From assembly GCF_947497285.1 (NCBI RefSeq), contig NZ_CANMFT010000004.1, positions 241,595 to 305,594 on the forward strand: 64,000 nucleotides of DNA, given 5' to 3'. Positions 56,100 to 64,000 of this stretch are shown here, piece after piece. The stretch is from an uncultured Aliiroseovarius sp. GTDB taxonomy: Bacteria; Pseudomonadota; Alphaproteobacteria; Rhodobacterales; Rhodobacteraceae. The stretch's first letter is position 1; each line of letters opens with the position of its first letter. The notes under the pieces were generated by a model that was given only the letters and a program-made list of their open reading frames with translations, made no database searches and was not told where the DNA came from. The position numbers were made by a program, and so were the translations under genes.

Positions 56100-56720
56100 A
56101 TGTGCCAGTCCACCCAACCCAATCCGCAAAGATGCACGTGGTGTGGTGATGATCCGCTTTATCGAGCCTATCACGACACGGAATGGGGCGTGCCTGAATA
56201 TGACGGGCGGGCCCTGTGGGAAAAGCTGATCCTGGATGGGTTTCAGGCTGGCCTAAGCTGGATCACGATCCTTAAGAAACGAGACAACTTCCGGGCGGCG
56301 TTTGGCGGGTTCGACCCCGCGACCATCGCGCGCTGGGGCGCCCCGGAGGTTGACCAGCTTTTGGGAAACGCGGGCATCATCCGCCACCGCGGCAAGATCG
56401 AGGCCACAATCGGAAACGCACAGGCTTTTCTTGACCTCGGCGGGTCTCAGGCGTTCTCGGATATGATCTGGAGCTATGTCGATGGTGAGCCGCTGGTCGG
56501 CGGTTATGCGACGCAGGCCGAAGTGCCAACCTCAAGCGCGCTTAGCCAGACGATCTCGAAAGACCTGAAGGGGGTTGGGTTTAAATTCTGTGGGCCAACG
56601 ATCGTCTATGCTTGGTTAGAAGCCTGCGGCGTGTTCAACAATCACCTTGTCACTTGCCACCGGTTTGGTCAGGTCGCTACTGAAGTACCGCCAGCAAGTC
56701 CGGGCTGGGAACGCCCGTGA
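56100..56720 (+). CDS. tag: DNA-3-methyladenine glycosylase I
   Basis: A 206-residue Tag enzyme that removes 3-methyladenine from DNA. CTWCGDDPLYRAYHDTEWG at the start, LILDGFQAGLSWITILKKR, KFCGPTIVYAWLEACGVFNNH and TCHRF near the end are family features, with zinc-binding Cys and His at both ends. The last 15 residues lie inside the convergent lytic transglycosylase gene (44-bp overlap, 56677-56720). The ribosome binding site is weak. Confidence 0.95.
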   Translation: MCQSTQPNPQRCTWCGDDPLYRAYHDTEWGVPEYDGRALWEKLILDGFQAGLSWITILKKRDNFRAAFGGFDPATIARWGAPEVDQLLGNAGIIRHRGKIEATIGNAQAFLDLGGSQAFSDMIWSYVDGEPLVGGYATQAEVPTSSALSQTISKDLKGVGFKFCGPTIVYAWLEACGVFNNHLVTCHRFGQVATEVPPASPGWERP

Positions 56721-57879
56721 CCGGCAGCCCGCGCGCGGTTTCATAAGATCTGATCGCAGCACGCCCTTTTTCGCCGATTACCCCGTCCGGGCGACCTGCT
56801 TGAAACCCCAGCGCATTCAGTCGTTTCTGGAGCTCTTGGCGTTCAGCATTCGACATCCCCCATGGGTTGGTGGGAAAATCTGCGACAATGGTGCCCCGAC
56901 CTGCCAACCGGTCGGATAGGTGCCCCACCCCGATGACATAGCTGTCGGCGTAGTTGTAGGTCTTGAGGACATGGAAATTGTCGAAGATCATGAAAACCGG
57001 ACCCGTCGGACCCGCAGGCAGGATCAGTGCGCCGCGGGATGAACCGCTCAGCTTTCCTCCGTCAGCCCGGGTTACGCCCAGGGCGGACCAATCGCGCAAG
57101 CGTCGCGGGAACACCCGGCCGGTTTGCGAAAGGTCAAAGCCATTTGGCAAGCGTGTTTCATAGCCCCAGGGCTGGCTTTTGCGCCACCCTTTCGCGCGCA
57201 GATACGCGGCGGTCGAGGCCAGCGCATCTGTCGGATCATCCGCCCAGATATCGCGCAGGCCATCGCGGTTGAAGTCCACTGCATGTTCCAGAAACGAGCT
57301 GGGCATGAACTGCGTGTGCCCCATCGCCCCCGCATAGGACCCGCGCATTCGCGTTTGCGTCACATCCCCGGAGGCAAGGATCTGCAGTGCGGCCAGAAGC
57401 TCGTTTTCAAACAGTTCGCGGCGGCGGCCTTCAAAGGCGAGCGAGGCAAGGGTCGACAGCACCGAGGCAGAACCGCGCACGGCCCCATAGCTGCTTTCCA
57501 TCCCCCAGATTGCCACGATAACTTCGCGCGGAACGTCATAGCGCTGTTCGATCCGGCCAAGCAGCGTGGGATAGCGGGACATCGCCACCTGACCGGCCTT
57601 TATCCGCTGCGGCGATGCGGCCGACGCAATATAGTCTCCAAGGGATCGCGCGGTTTCGGCAGGCTTGCGGTCGGACCGCACCACGTCGGGTAAAAACCGC
57701 GCACCATCCAGCGCACGTGTCACCGCCGTCGGAATGCCTTCGGCGCGGGCGCGGGCCTTGAACTGCGATCGCCAAGCGTCAAACCTCGCATTGGCCAGCG
57801 CGGTGCGCGGCATCATTCCTGCGGCCAAAATCACCCCTGCGGCCGTTCTTCGCGACATCTCCCAAGACCTGCCGGCCAT
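56677..57879 (-). CDS. lytic murein transglycosylase (MltB/SltB family) with peptidoglycan-binding domain
   Basis: A 400-residue secreted enzyme that cleaves peptidoglycan. It begins with a signal peptide having an SRRTAAG start and LANA end. The catalytic Glu is in AIWGMESSYGAVRG, and GAMGHTQFMPSSF and the Ca-like DFNRDGLRDIW stretch follow. A PG_binding_1 domain ends the protein (AERQELQKRLNALGF and onward). The ATG at 57879 has GGAGG five bases upstream. The SRR segment could allow Tat export. It is convergent with tag. Confidence 0.93.
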   Translation of the reverse strand: MAGRSWEMSRRTAAGVILAAGMMPRTALANARFDAWRSQFKARARAEGIPTAVTRALDGARFLPDVVRSDRKPAETARSLGDYIASAASPQRIKAGQVAMSRYPTLLGRIEQRYDVPREVIVAIWGMESSYGAVRGSASVLSTLASLAFEGRRRELFENELLAALQILASGDVTQTRMRGSYAGAMGHTQFMPSSFLEHAVDFNRDGLRDIWADDPTDALASTAAYLRAKGWRKSQPWGYETRLPNGFDLSQTGRVFPRRLRDWSALGVTRADGGKLSGSSRGALILPAGPTGPVFMIFDNFHVLKTYNYADSYVIGVGHLSDRLAGRGTIVADFPTNPWGMSNAERQELQKRLNALGFQAGRPDGVIGEKGRAAIRSYETARGLPVTGVPSPDLLAVLQ

Positions 57880-58116
57880 TCTTTCCTCCGCAGTTTGTCC
57901 ACCCAAGCAGCAAGGTCACACAATATACCCGGGACGAGCGGCCACAAAGCCCGAAACCGGGCATCGGCAATCCAGCGCCGTTTCCGCTGCCTCAAGCGCA
58001 CGGCGACACGTGCAGACACGACGCCCCAGACACCTTGAGACGGTTGCCCAATTGCACCCGTGGCCCGCGGCGCGTATAGCAAGGCAACGCAGATCCGACC
58101 TTCCGAAAGGATGACC

Positions 58117-59514
58117 ATGAGTGACGACAGCAAAACCGCCAACGCCATGTGGGGGGGCCGCTTTTCCGCTGGCCCCGATGCAATCATGGAGGCGATCAAC
58201 GCCTCGATCAGCTATGACCAGCGCATGGCGCGCCAAGATATCGACGGATCGCGCGCGCACGCCTCAATGCTGGCCGCGACCGGCGTCATCACAGAGCAGG
58301 ACGCTGAAGCGATCCACGAAGGTCTGACGCAAGTCCTGAGTGAGATTGAAGGCGGCACTTTCGCCTTCTCTGCCGCGCTGGAAGACATCCACATGAATGT
58401 CGAATCCCGCCTTAAAGAAATCGTCGGCGAACCCGCAGGACGTTTGCACACCGCCCGGTCGCGCAACGATCAGGTCGCCACTGATTTCCGCCTATGGGTC
58501 CGCGACCAGATGGACGCGGCGATTGACGGGCTGGAGGCACTGATCCGCGCGCTATTAAGTCAGGCCGAGGCGGGGGCCGATTGGGTCATGCCCGGCTTCA
58601 CCCATCTACAAACCGCGCAGCCTGTGACGTGGGGCCACCACATGATGGCCTATGTCGAGATGTTCGCCCGCGACATGTCGCGCTTTCGCGACGCGCGTGC
58701 CCGGATGAACGAATGCCCGCTTGGGTCGGCCGCCCTCGCCGGCACGTCTTTCCCCATCGACCGGCACATGACGGCCAAGGCTTTAGGCTTTGATCGCCCC
58801 ACCGCCAATTCACTGGACGCCGTGGCCGATCGTGATTTCGCGTTGGAGTTCCTGACCTCGGCGTCCATCTGCGCCATGCACCTCAGCCGCTTTGCCGAAG
58901 AGCTGGTGATCTGGTCCTCGGCCCAGTTCCGGTTTGTGCGTATGTCGGACAAATGGTCGACCGGGTCGTCCATCATGCCGCAGAAACGCAACCCGGACGC
59001 GGCTGAACTGATCCGCGCCAAAATCGGGCGGATCATGGGGGCCACCGTGGGCCTGATGACCGTGATGAAGGGTCTGCCGCTCGCCTATTCCAAGGACATG
59101 CAGGAAGACAAGGAACAGGTCTTTGATGCCGCAGACAACCTGATGCTGGCGCTGGCTGCAATGACCGGCATGGTGTCGGACATGGCGGCCAATACGGACG
59201 CGCTTGAGGCTGCGGCTTCTTCCGGCTTCTCGACCGCCACCGACCTTGCCGACTGGTTGGTGCGCGCGCTGAACATGCCGTTCCGCGATGCCCACCACGT
59301 GACCGGATCACTGGTCGCGATGGCCGAGGATCGCGGTTGCGACCTACCCGATCTGTCGCTGGCCGATATGCAATCGGTTCACGCGGCCATCACCGACGAG
59401 GTTTTCGGCGTTCTTGGTGTGCATAATTCGGTCGCCAGCCGCACATCCTATGGCGGCACGGCCCCATCCGAGGTGCGCGCGCAGATCGCGCGCTGGAAAG
59501 AGGTGCTGGCATGA
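58117..59514 (+). CDS. argH: argininosuccinate lyase
   Basis: A 465-residue enzyme that splits argininosuccinate into arginine and fumarate. [13 protein letters not shown] at the start, [17 protein letters not shown] and the signature [12 protein letters not shown] are present. AAGG stands six bases before the ATG at 58117; another ATG six bases upstream and a longer frame to 58060 are less suitable. It heads the run argH-lipoprotein-DUF2834-lysA-TIGR02302. Confidence 0.97.
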   Translation: MSDDSKTANAMWGGRFSAGPDAIMEAINASISYDQRMARQDIDGSRAHASMLAATGVITEQDAEAIHEGLTQVLSEIEGGTFAFSAALEDIHMNVESRLKEIVGEPAGRLHTARSRNDQVATDFRLWVRDQMDAAIDGLEALIRALLSQAEAGADWVMPGFTHLQTAQPVTWGHHMMAYVEMFARDMSRFRDARARMNECPLGSAALAGTSFPIDRHMTAKALGFDRPTANSLDAVADRDFALEFLTSASICAMHLSRFAEELVIWSSAQFRFVRMSDKWSTGSSIMPQKRNPDAAELIRAKIGRIMGATVGLMTVMKGLPLAYSKDMQEDKEQVFDAADNLMLALAAMTGMVSDMAANTDALEAAASSGFSTATDLADWLVRALNMPFRDAHHVTGSLVAMAEDRGCDLPDLSLADMQSVHAAITDEVFGVLGVHNSVASRTSYGGTAPSEVRAQIARWKEVLA

Positions 59515-59627
59515 TCCGCGCAGCCCTGTTCCTCGCCCTTTTTGGTCTGGCCGCGTGCGGTGCAGACGGAGAGCCCGTGCGCCCCGGCAGCGCTGAAGAC
59601 ACCGCCAACCAAGGCGCTGCGCAATGA
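59511..59627 (+). CDS. LptM-like micro-lipoprotein
   Basis: A 38-residue lipoprotein: signal peptide [16 protein letters not shown] with lipidation at Cys16, then [15 protein letters not shown]. The C-G-x2-G-x4-P pattern right after the lipid Cys matches the YifL/LptM family, short outer-membrane lipoproteins that help mature the LptD lipopolysaccharide translocon. Start and stop both overlap neighbours by ATGA (argH stop, DUF2834 start). In E. coli the homologue also lies beside DAP-pathway genes (dapF); here lysA is near. The reading frame is secure; the LptM name is inference. Confidence 0.8.
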   Translation: MIRAALFLALFGLAACGADGEPVRPGSAEDTANQGAAQ

Positions 59628-59956
59628 CAACCCGCCAGCCTCTGTCGCGCCTGCGCAAAACCTATCTTGCGCTGGCGGTGATCGGAGCGGTCGTGCCGGG
59701 TGCCTATTTCGCCGCTTGGTTTGCGCAAAACGGGCTATCGCTTGGCGACCTGTTTCAGGCTTGGCGCGCGAACCTTGCAACGCGGGGCGCCACGTTGGAC
59801 CTCTTGCTGGCAGGCGTCACCCTGACCGTCTGGATCATCGCTGAAACCTCGGTGCGCCGAAACTGGTCGGCCCTTTGGGCGATCCCGGCCACCTTCCTCG
59901 TGGGGGTCAGTTGCGGCCTACCGCTCTATCTGTTTCTGCGCACGCGCCCCATCTGA
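59624..59956 (+). CDS. DUF2834 family membrane protein
   Basis: A 110-residue protein with three hydrophobic helices (about 12-34, 60-76, 84-105). AVVPGAYFAAWFAQNG and a LTVWIIAETSVRR segment fit DUF2834. The function is unknown. It overlaps the upstream micro-lipoprotein by ATGA and lies 86 bp before lysA. Confidence 0.88.
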   Translation: MTTRQPLSRLRKTYLALAVIGAVVPGAYFAAWFAQNGLSLGDLFQAWRANLATRGATLDLLLAGVTLTVWIIAETSVRRNWSALWAIPATFLVGVSCGLPLYLFLRTRPI

Positions 59957-60042
59957 CAGGCCGAAGCAATCGCTTCGCAATTGCCAGATCGCGGCGCATC
60001 CTTTAGGGCAATGCCCAAGCGCAGACAGAAAGGGCACGCCCC

Positions 60043-61308
60043 GTGGACCATTTCCTTTACCGTGACGGCGTCTTGCACGCCGAAGACGTTTCGATCCAGG
60101 ATATTGCCGCCAAGGTCGGCACGCCCTTCTATGTCTATTCGACCGCCACCCTGAAGCGTCATATCGGACTGTTCACCGAGGCGCTCGACTGGGCCGATCA
60201 TCTGGTCTGCTTTGCCGTCAAATCGAACTCGAACCTCGCTGTTCTGAAGCTGTTGGGTGACATGGGGGCTGGCATGGATGTGGTTTCCGGCGGGGAATAC
60301 CGCCGCGCATTGGCCGCAGGTGTGCCGGGCGACCGGATTGTCTTTTCCGGTGTTGGCAAAACCCGTGACGAAATGCGGCTGGCACTGACCCACGGCATCC
60401 GGCAGTTCAACTTGGAAAGCGAACCCGAAATGCGGGTTCTGTCCGAAGTCGCGTCAGAGATGGGTGTTGTTGCCCCCGTGACCGTGCGGATTAACCCGGA
60501 CGTGGACGCAAAAACCCATGCCAAAATCTCGACCGGGAAGTCGGAAAACAAGTTCGGCATCCCGATCGCCCGCGCCCGCGAGGTCTATGCCGAGATCGCC
60601 ACCCTGCCCGGCCTGAAAGCGGTCGGCATCGACGTGCATATCGGAAGCCAGCTGACCGAGCTGGAGCCGTTCCGCCAAGCTTACCAGAAGGTTGCGCAAC
60701 TGACTGAAGCCCTGCGCTCAGACGGCCACGACATCACCCGACTTGATCTGGGCGGCGGGCTTGGCATTCCCTATGAACGGTCCAACACCGCGCCGCCGCT
60801 GCCCATCGAATACGGACAGGTGGTGCGCGAAACCGTAGGGCATCTGAACTGCGAGATCGAGATCGAACCGGGGCGACTGATCTCGGGGAATGCGGGCCTG
60901 ATGGTGACCTCGGTCATCTATGTCAAGGAAGGCGAAGGGCAGGATTTTCTGATCGTTGACGCCGCCATGAACGACCTTGTGCGCCCGTCCATGTATGAGG
61001 CCCACCATGATATTATCCCGGTGATCGAGGCGACACCCGGTGACGAAAAAGCCCGCTATGATATCGTCGGTCCAATCTGCGAAACCGGCGACACTTTTGC
61101 CAAGGGCCGCGATCTGGACAGTCTTCAACCCGATGACCTGATCGCCTTCCGGTCGGCGGGCGCCTATGGGGCCGTTATGGCCTCGGAATACAATTCCCGC
61201 CCCCTGATCCCCGAGGTTTTGGTGATGGGTGATCAATTTGAAGTCATCCGTGCCCGTCCCACCTATGAACAGATGCTGGGACGCGATACCATCCCTGCAT
61301 GGCTGTGA
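60043..61308 (+). CDS. lysA: diaminopimelate decarboxylase
   Basis: A 421-residue fold-III PLP enzyme that makes lysine from meso-diaminopimelate. The PLP Lys60 is in FAVKSNSN, with HIGSQL, DLGGGLGIPY and EPGRLISGNAG for cofactor phosphate, and PICETGDTFAK for the catalytic Cys. The start is GTG with AAAGGG upstream. It lies 16 bp before the TIGR02302 gene, so they are probably co-transcribed. Confidence 0.97.
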   Translation: MDHFLYRDGVLHAEDVSIQDIAAKVGTPFYVYSTATLKRHIGLFTEALDWADHLVCFAVKSNSNLAVLKLLGDMGAGMDVVSGGEYRRALAAGVPGDRIVFSGVGKTRDEMRLALTHGIRQFNLESEPEMRVLSEVASEMGVVAPVTVRINPDVDAKTHAKISTGKSENKFGIPIARAREVYAEIATLPGLKAVGIDVHIGSQLTELEPFRQAYQKVAQLTEALRSDGHDITRLDLGGGLGIPYERSNTAPPLPIEYGQVVRETVGHLNCEIEIEPGRLISGNAGLMVTSVIYVKEGEGQDFLIVDAAMNDLVRPSMYEAHHDIIPVIEATPGDEKARYDIVGPICETGDTFAKGRDLDSLQPDDLIAFRSAGAYGAVMASEYNSRPLIPEVLVMGDQFEVIRARPTYEQMLGRDTIPAWL

Positions 61309-61324
61309 ACCACGTGCGGGTCCG

Positions 61325-63901
61325 ATGACCCGCCCCACCCTTCCTGACGAGGTGCAGTCGCATCTCAGATGGCCCTTGCGCGCGACAGGGGCGGGGATGG
61401 TTTTGGAACGCTTCTGGCAAGCCTTCTGGCCGCTCGCAACCATCCTGCTTGCTGCCTTTGCTATCTGGAGCTTTTGGAGCTTCGGACCGTCACCCGCCAT
61501 GAAAGCGGTCATGTGGGGGGGCGGGGTTGCAGCCCTCGCCGCGCTGGTTTGGGGCGCGCGCAGGTTTTCATGGCCGGACCACGCCGCCAGAATTTCCAAA
61601 TTGGACAACAGCCTGTCCGGCCACCCGATTTCTGCCCTGATGGACGAACAGGCCACAGGCCGCGACGACATGGCGTCACGCGCGCTGTGGCAGGCGCATT
61701 TGGCGCGCATGGCCTTGCGCCTGAAGGGTGTAAAGCCCGTTTCACCGGATATGCGGGTTGCCAAAAACGACCCGTTTTCGCTGCGCCTGATCGCTGCAAC
61801 CGCGGCGGCGTTGGCGCTGCTGTTCACCCCTTGGGCAGACGGCTTGGACGCGACACGCGGACCTTCTGACACAACAGGACCTTTGGACGTGGCCAGTGCC
61901 AGTTGGGAAGGGTGGATCGAACCGCCCGCCTATACCGGACGGCCCAGCCTTTATCTTGCCGATCAACCGCCGGGGCCGCTGGCAGTTCCACAGGGAAGCC
62001 GATTGACGCTGCGGCTTTATGGCGATTTGGGTGAATTGTCTGTCGCGACAGACATCACGCAGGCACCGATCGCCGCGGACACGCAGCAAAGCTATACTTT
62101 TGACATCGCACAAAATGGCACGCTGACAATCGACGGACCTCAGGCATCCGCCTGGAAGATCACCGCCATCGGCGACACCCCGCCGACGGTCCGCATTGAC
62201 GGAGAGTTGACGCGCCGCCTTGCCGGGGATTTCGCGCTGCCCTTCGTTGCCAGCGACGATTATGCCGTCACATCTGGCCGCGCCGAGGCAACTCTGGGCC
62301 TTGGTCGCATTGATCGTCGGCACGGACTGTCCATCGAACCCGAACCGCGCGACCCGCTGGTTGTTGACCTGCCACTGCCCTATCGGGGCGCGCGCACGCT
62401 GATTGAAGGCACGATCGAAGAGGTGCAGATTGAACACCCATGGGCTGGGCTGCCGGTCGATCTGCTGCTGGTTGCGCAAGATGGCGCTGAACAGACGGGC
62501 ACCTCCGCGCCGCTTTCGATGATCCTGCCTGCGCGTCGTTTTCTGCATCCGGTCGCCAAAGCTCTGGTGGAACAACGCCGCGACCTGCTGTGGTCGCGCG
62601 ACAACGCGCCCCGCGTGGCGCAGATATTGCGCACGGTGCTGAACCGACCTGATGAGCTTGACCTAGCAGAGGGCGCCTATCTGCGCCTGCGCGGTGCAAT
62701 TCGGCGGCTCGAAGCTGGCATCGCATTTTCCGACCTGCCATCGGGCCTGCCCGAAGAACTGCGCAACGAGGTTGCCCAACTGCTTTGGGATGTCGCCGTC
62801 GAGCTGGAAAATGGTCGCCTTGCCGATGCATTGGCCCGGATGAAGCAGGCACAGGACCGGCTGGAACAAGCCATACGCGACGGCGCCAGCCAAGAGGAAC
62901 TGGCCGAGCTGATGGACGAGGTGCGTGACGCGATGCGCGACTATATGGACCAGCTTGCTCAGAACCAGGAAAACGGCCCGCAATCCGACCAACCGCCACC
63001 TGAAAACGGGATCGAGATGAGCCAAGCCGATCTGGAAGCGATGATGGACCGGATCGAAGAACTGATGCGCGAGGGGCGCGAAGACGAAGCGATGCAGTTG
63101 CTCGACCAAATGCGCCAGATGATGGAAAACATGCAAATGGCGCAGAACGGTCAATCGGGCGAACCCGGCGACAGCGCCCGCGAGGGACTGCAGGAGACAT
63201 TGCGCGAACAACAAGGTCTGTCAGATCAGGCGTTCCGCGACCTGCAAGAACAAGGCGGGCCAGCGCAAGCGGGTGAAGCTGAAGGCAACGAAGGCCGCGA
63301 CGGTGGCCAGGGACGCGGCCAGAGCCATGATGGATCCGGCGGCGAAGACGGCCAGGACGGACAAGGAAACGGTCCCGAACAAGGCGACAGCGCCGGGCAA
63401 GGCGGTGATCTGACACAACAGCAACGTGAATTGCAGCGGCAGTTGCAAGAGCAGCGCCGCAACCTGCCCGGCGCGGGCGACGAGGCCGGTCAGGCCGCAC
63501 GTGATGCACTGGACGACGCCGGTCGCGCCATGGGCGACGCCGCCGACGCTCTTGAACAAGGTGATCTGCCCGAGGCATTGGACCGTCAGGCAGATGCGAT
63601 GGAGGCGCTGCGCGAGGGTATGCGCCAGTTTGATGAAGCAATGCAAAACCAACAGGCGCAGCGACAGGGTGAGCAGGGCAATAGCCCCGGCGAAGGCCGC
63701 CAGTCCAGCCAACGTGATCCCTTGGGACGAAACCCGGACGGCCAATCAGGCGCGGTTGCGTCAGACGGGCCGCTGGAGGATGGGGAGGACGTCTATCGAC
63801 GCGCGCAAGAATTGATGGAAGAATTGCGCCGTCGGTCCGGTGATGGCGACCGTCCTGACCTTGAGCGCGACTACCTAAGGCGTCTTCTGGATCAGTTCTG
63901 A
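61325..63901 (+). CDS. TIGR02302/DUF4175 family membrane protein
   Basis: An 858-residue protein. Two hydrophobic segments near the start (about 35-53 and 59-77) and a third near 156-172 anchor an Ig-like domain region (about 190-420). A long helical stretch rich in Met/Glu/Gln (for example EELMREGREDEAMQLLDQMRQ) and a Gly/Gln/Asp-rich low-complexity tail follow, with several GQDGQGNG-type units. The family is typical of alphaproteobacteria, of unknown function and common beside lysA. The ATG is in the usual position (MTRPTLPDEVQ). Confidence 0.92.
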   Translation: MTRPTLPDEVQSHLRWPLRATGAGMVLERFWQAFWPLATILLAAFAIWSFWSFGPSPAMKAVMWGGGVAALAALVWGARRFSWPDHAARISKLDNSLSGHPISALMDEQATGRDDMASRALWQAHLARMALRLKGVKPVSPDMRVAKNDPFSLRLIAATAAALALLFTPWADGLDATRGPSDTTGPLDVASASWEGWIEPPAYTGRPSLYLADQPPGPLAVPQGSRLTLRLYGDLGELSVATDITQAPIAADTQQSYTFDIAQNGTLTIDGPQASAWKITAIGDTPPTVRIDGELTRRLAGDFALPFVASDDYAVTSGRAEATLGLGRIDRRHGLSIEPEPRDPLVVDLPLPYRGARTLIEGTIEEVQIEHPWAGLPVDLLLVAQDGAEQTGTSAPLSMILPARRFLHPVAKALVEQRRDLLWSRDNAPRVAQILRTVLNRPDELDLAEGAYLRLRGAIRRLEAGIAFSDLPSGLPEELRNEVAQLLWDVAVELENGRLADALARMKQAQDRLEQAIRDGASQEELAELMDEVRDAMRDYMDQLAQNQENGPQSDQPPPENGIEMSQADLEAMMDRIEELMREGREDEAMQLLDQMRQMMENMQMAQNGQSGEPGDSAREGLQETLREQQGLSDQAFRDLQEQGGPAQAGEAEGNEGRDGGQGRGQSHDGSGGEDGQDGQGNGPEQGDSAGQGGDLTQQQRELQRQLQEQRRNLPGAGDEAGQAARDALDDAGRAMGDAADALEQGDLPEALDRQADAMEALREGMRQFDEAMQNQQAQRQGEQGNSPGEGRQSSQRDPLGRNPDGQSGAVASDGPLEDGEDVYRRAQELMEELRRRSGDGDRPDLERDYLRRLLDQF

Positions 63902-63923
63902 TGGGCCACAGCTGGCAACACGT

Positions 63924-64000
63924 TCAATATCGTTTGCGCGCTGCCAAAGCGGCCGAAATGGTGCCTTCGTCCAGATAATCCAGCTCGCCCCCAATCGGGA
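63924..64000 (-). CDS. recR: recombination protein RecR (C-terminal end, partial)
   Basis: The last 24 codons of a minus-strand gene entering from the right edge read PIGGELDYLDEGTISAALAA and four more residues before TGA. This is the typical end of RecR, which acts with RecF and RecO in gap repair. It is convergent with the TIGR02302 gene, 22 bp apart. The rest of the gene lies outside the window. Confidence 0.88.
   Translation of the reverse strand, partial: PIGGELDYLDEGTISAALAARKRY

Noticed and set aside
62268..63641. 457-residue minus-strand frame opposite the TIGR02302 gene
   Set aside because: It is Arg/Pro/Ser-rich, with no family features or ribosome binding site; the plus-strand protein fits a known family.
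1..64000. tRNA, rRNA, prophage, transposase or integron elements
   Set aside because: I read the gaps between genes and found no tRNA-like cloverleaf, transposase frame, attachment repeat or rRNA segment. A tRNA scan would be the decisive check.

Overview
The window reads as an ordinary stretch of chromosome from a Rhodobacteraceae bacterium, probably of the marine Roseobacter group in the Alphaproteobacteria. GC content is high. Markers that point there are GcrA, a pyrB operon carrying a degenerate dihydroorotase, the TIGR02302/DUF4175 protein, DUF1467, DUF2834, an alphaproteobacterial type of family-4 uracil-DNA glycosylase, and a PHB pathway with a PhaR-like operator. Genes are tightly packed, with many ATGA or TGATG stop/start overlaps. 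I see no rRNA, tRNA, CRISPR array, insertion sequence, prophage or integrase.

Layout. 0-5.6 kb: end of a possible SCP2-domain protein, sirtuin cobB, a copper pair (PCu(A)C and a DUF2946-like protein), rpmB, an ABC exporter and meaB. 5.7-10.4 kb: hrpB, a NUDIX hydrolase and a PiT phosphate permease. 10.4-14.6 kb: argD-argF, an EamA transporter, gcrA and a small membrane protein. 14.7-24 kb: rimO, two small lipoproteins on opposite strands, carB, a GT87-type membrane glycosyltransferase and aspS. 24-29.6 kb is the least ordinary part: a coupled DUF1800/DUF1501 pair, a small Flp-like pilin, a response regulator, mce-DUF1467, and a secreted low-complexity repeat protein. 29.6-36.3 kb: EI24 and nitroreductase genes, an HDAC-fold deacetylase, DUF167, and the operon pyrB-PH-pyrX-plsY-DUF805. 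36.4-43.3 kb: uracil-DNA glycosylase, metallophosphoesterase, moaB and an RND efflux pair. 43.3-51.9 kb: an unknown membrane coiled-coil protein, greA, ETF-QO, a TPR protein coupled to ispE, a polyprenyl diphosphate synthase, DUF2007, a TrmN6-like methyltransferase and DUF465. 51.9-64 kb: a DMT exporter, phaB, phaA, an EAL protein, tag, a lytic transglycosylase, the run argH-LptM-like lipoprotein-DUF2834-lysA-TIGR02302, and the 3' end of recR.

How the genes fit together. Arginine (argD, argF, argH, carB), pyrimidine (carB, pyrB, pyrX) and lysine/DAP (lysA) synthesis are well represented. Isoprenoid synthesis is covered by ispE and the polyprenyl synthase. meaB and mce serve the methylmalonyl-CoA route, ETF-QO serves acyl-CoA oxidation, and phaA/phaB make the PHB monomer. 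Several starts were moved from the longest ORF to an internal codon with a good ribosome binding site; each entry says where.

I found no convincing new multi-gene system. The observations most worth checking are the catalytically degenerate PyrC inside the pyrB operon together with a PH-domain membrane protein, the family-4 uracil-DNA glycosylase without its Fe-S cysteines, the CTGC-N3-GCAG site upstream of phaA, the DUF1800/DUF1501 pair, the 38-residue LptM-like lipoprotein before lysA, and the repeat-rich secreted protein at 29 kb.
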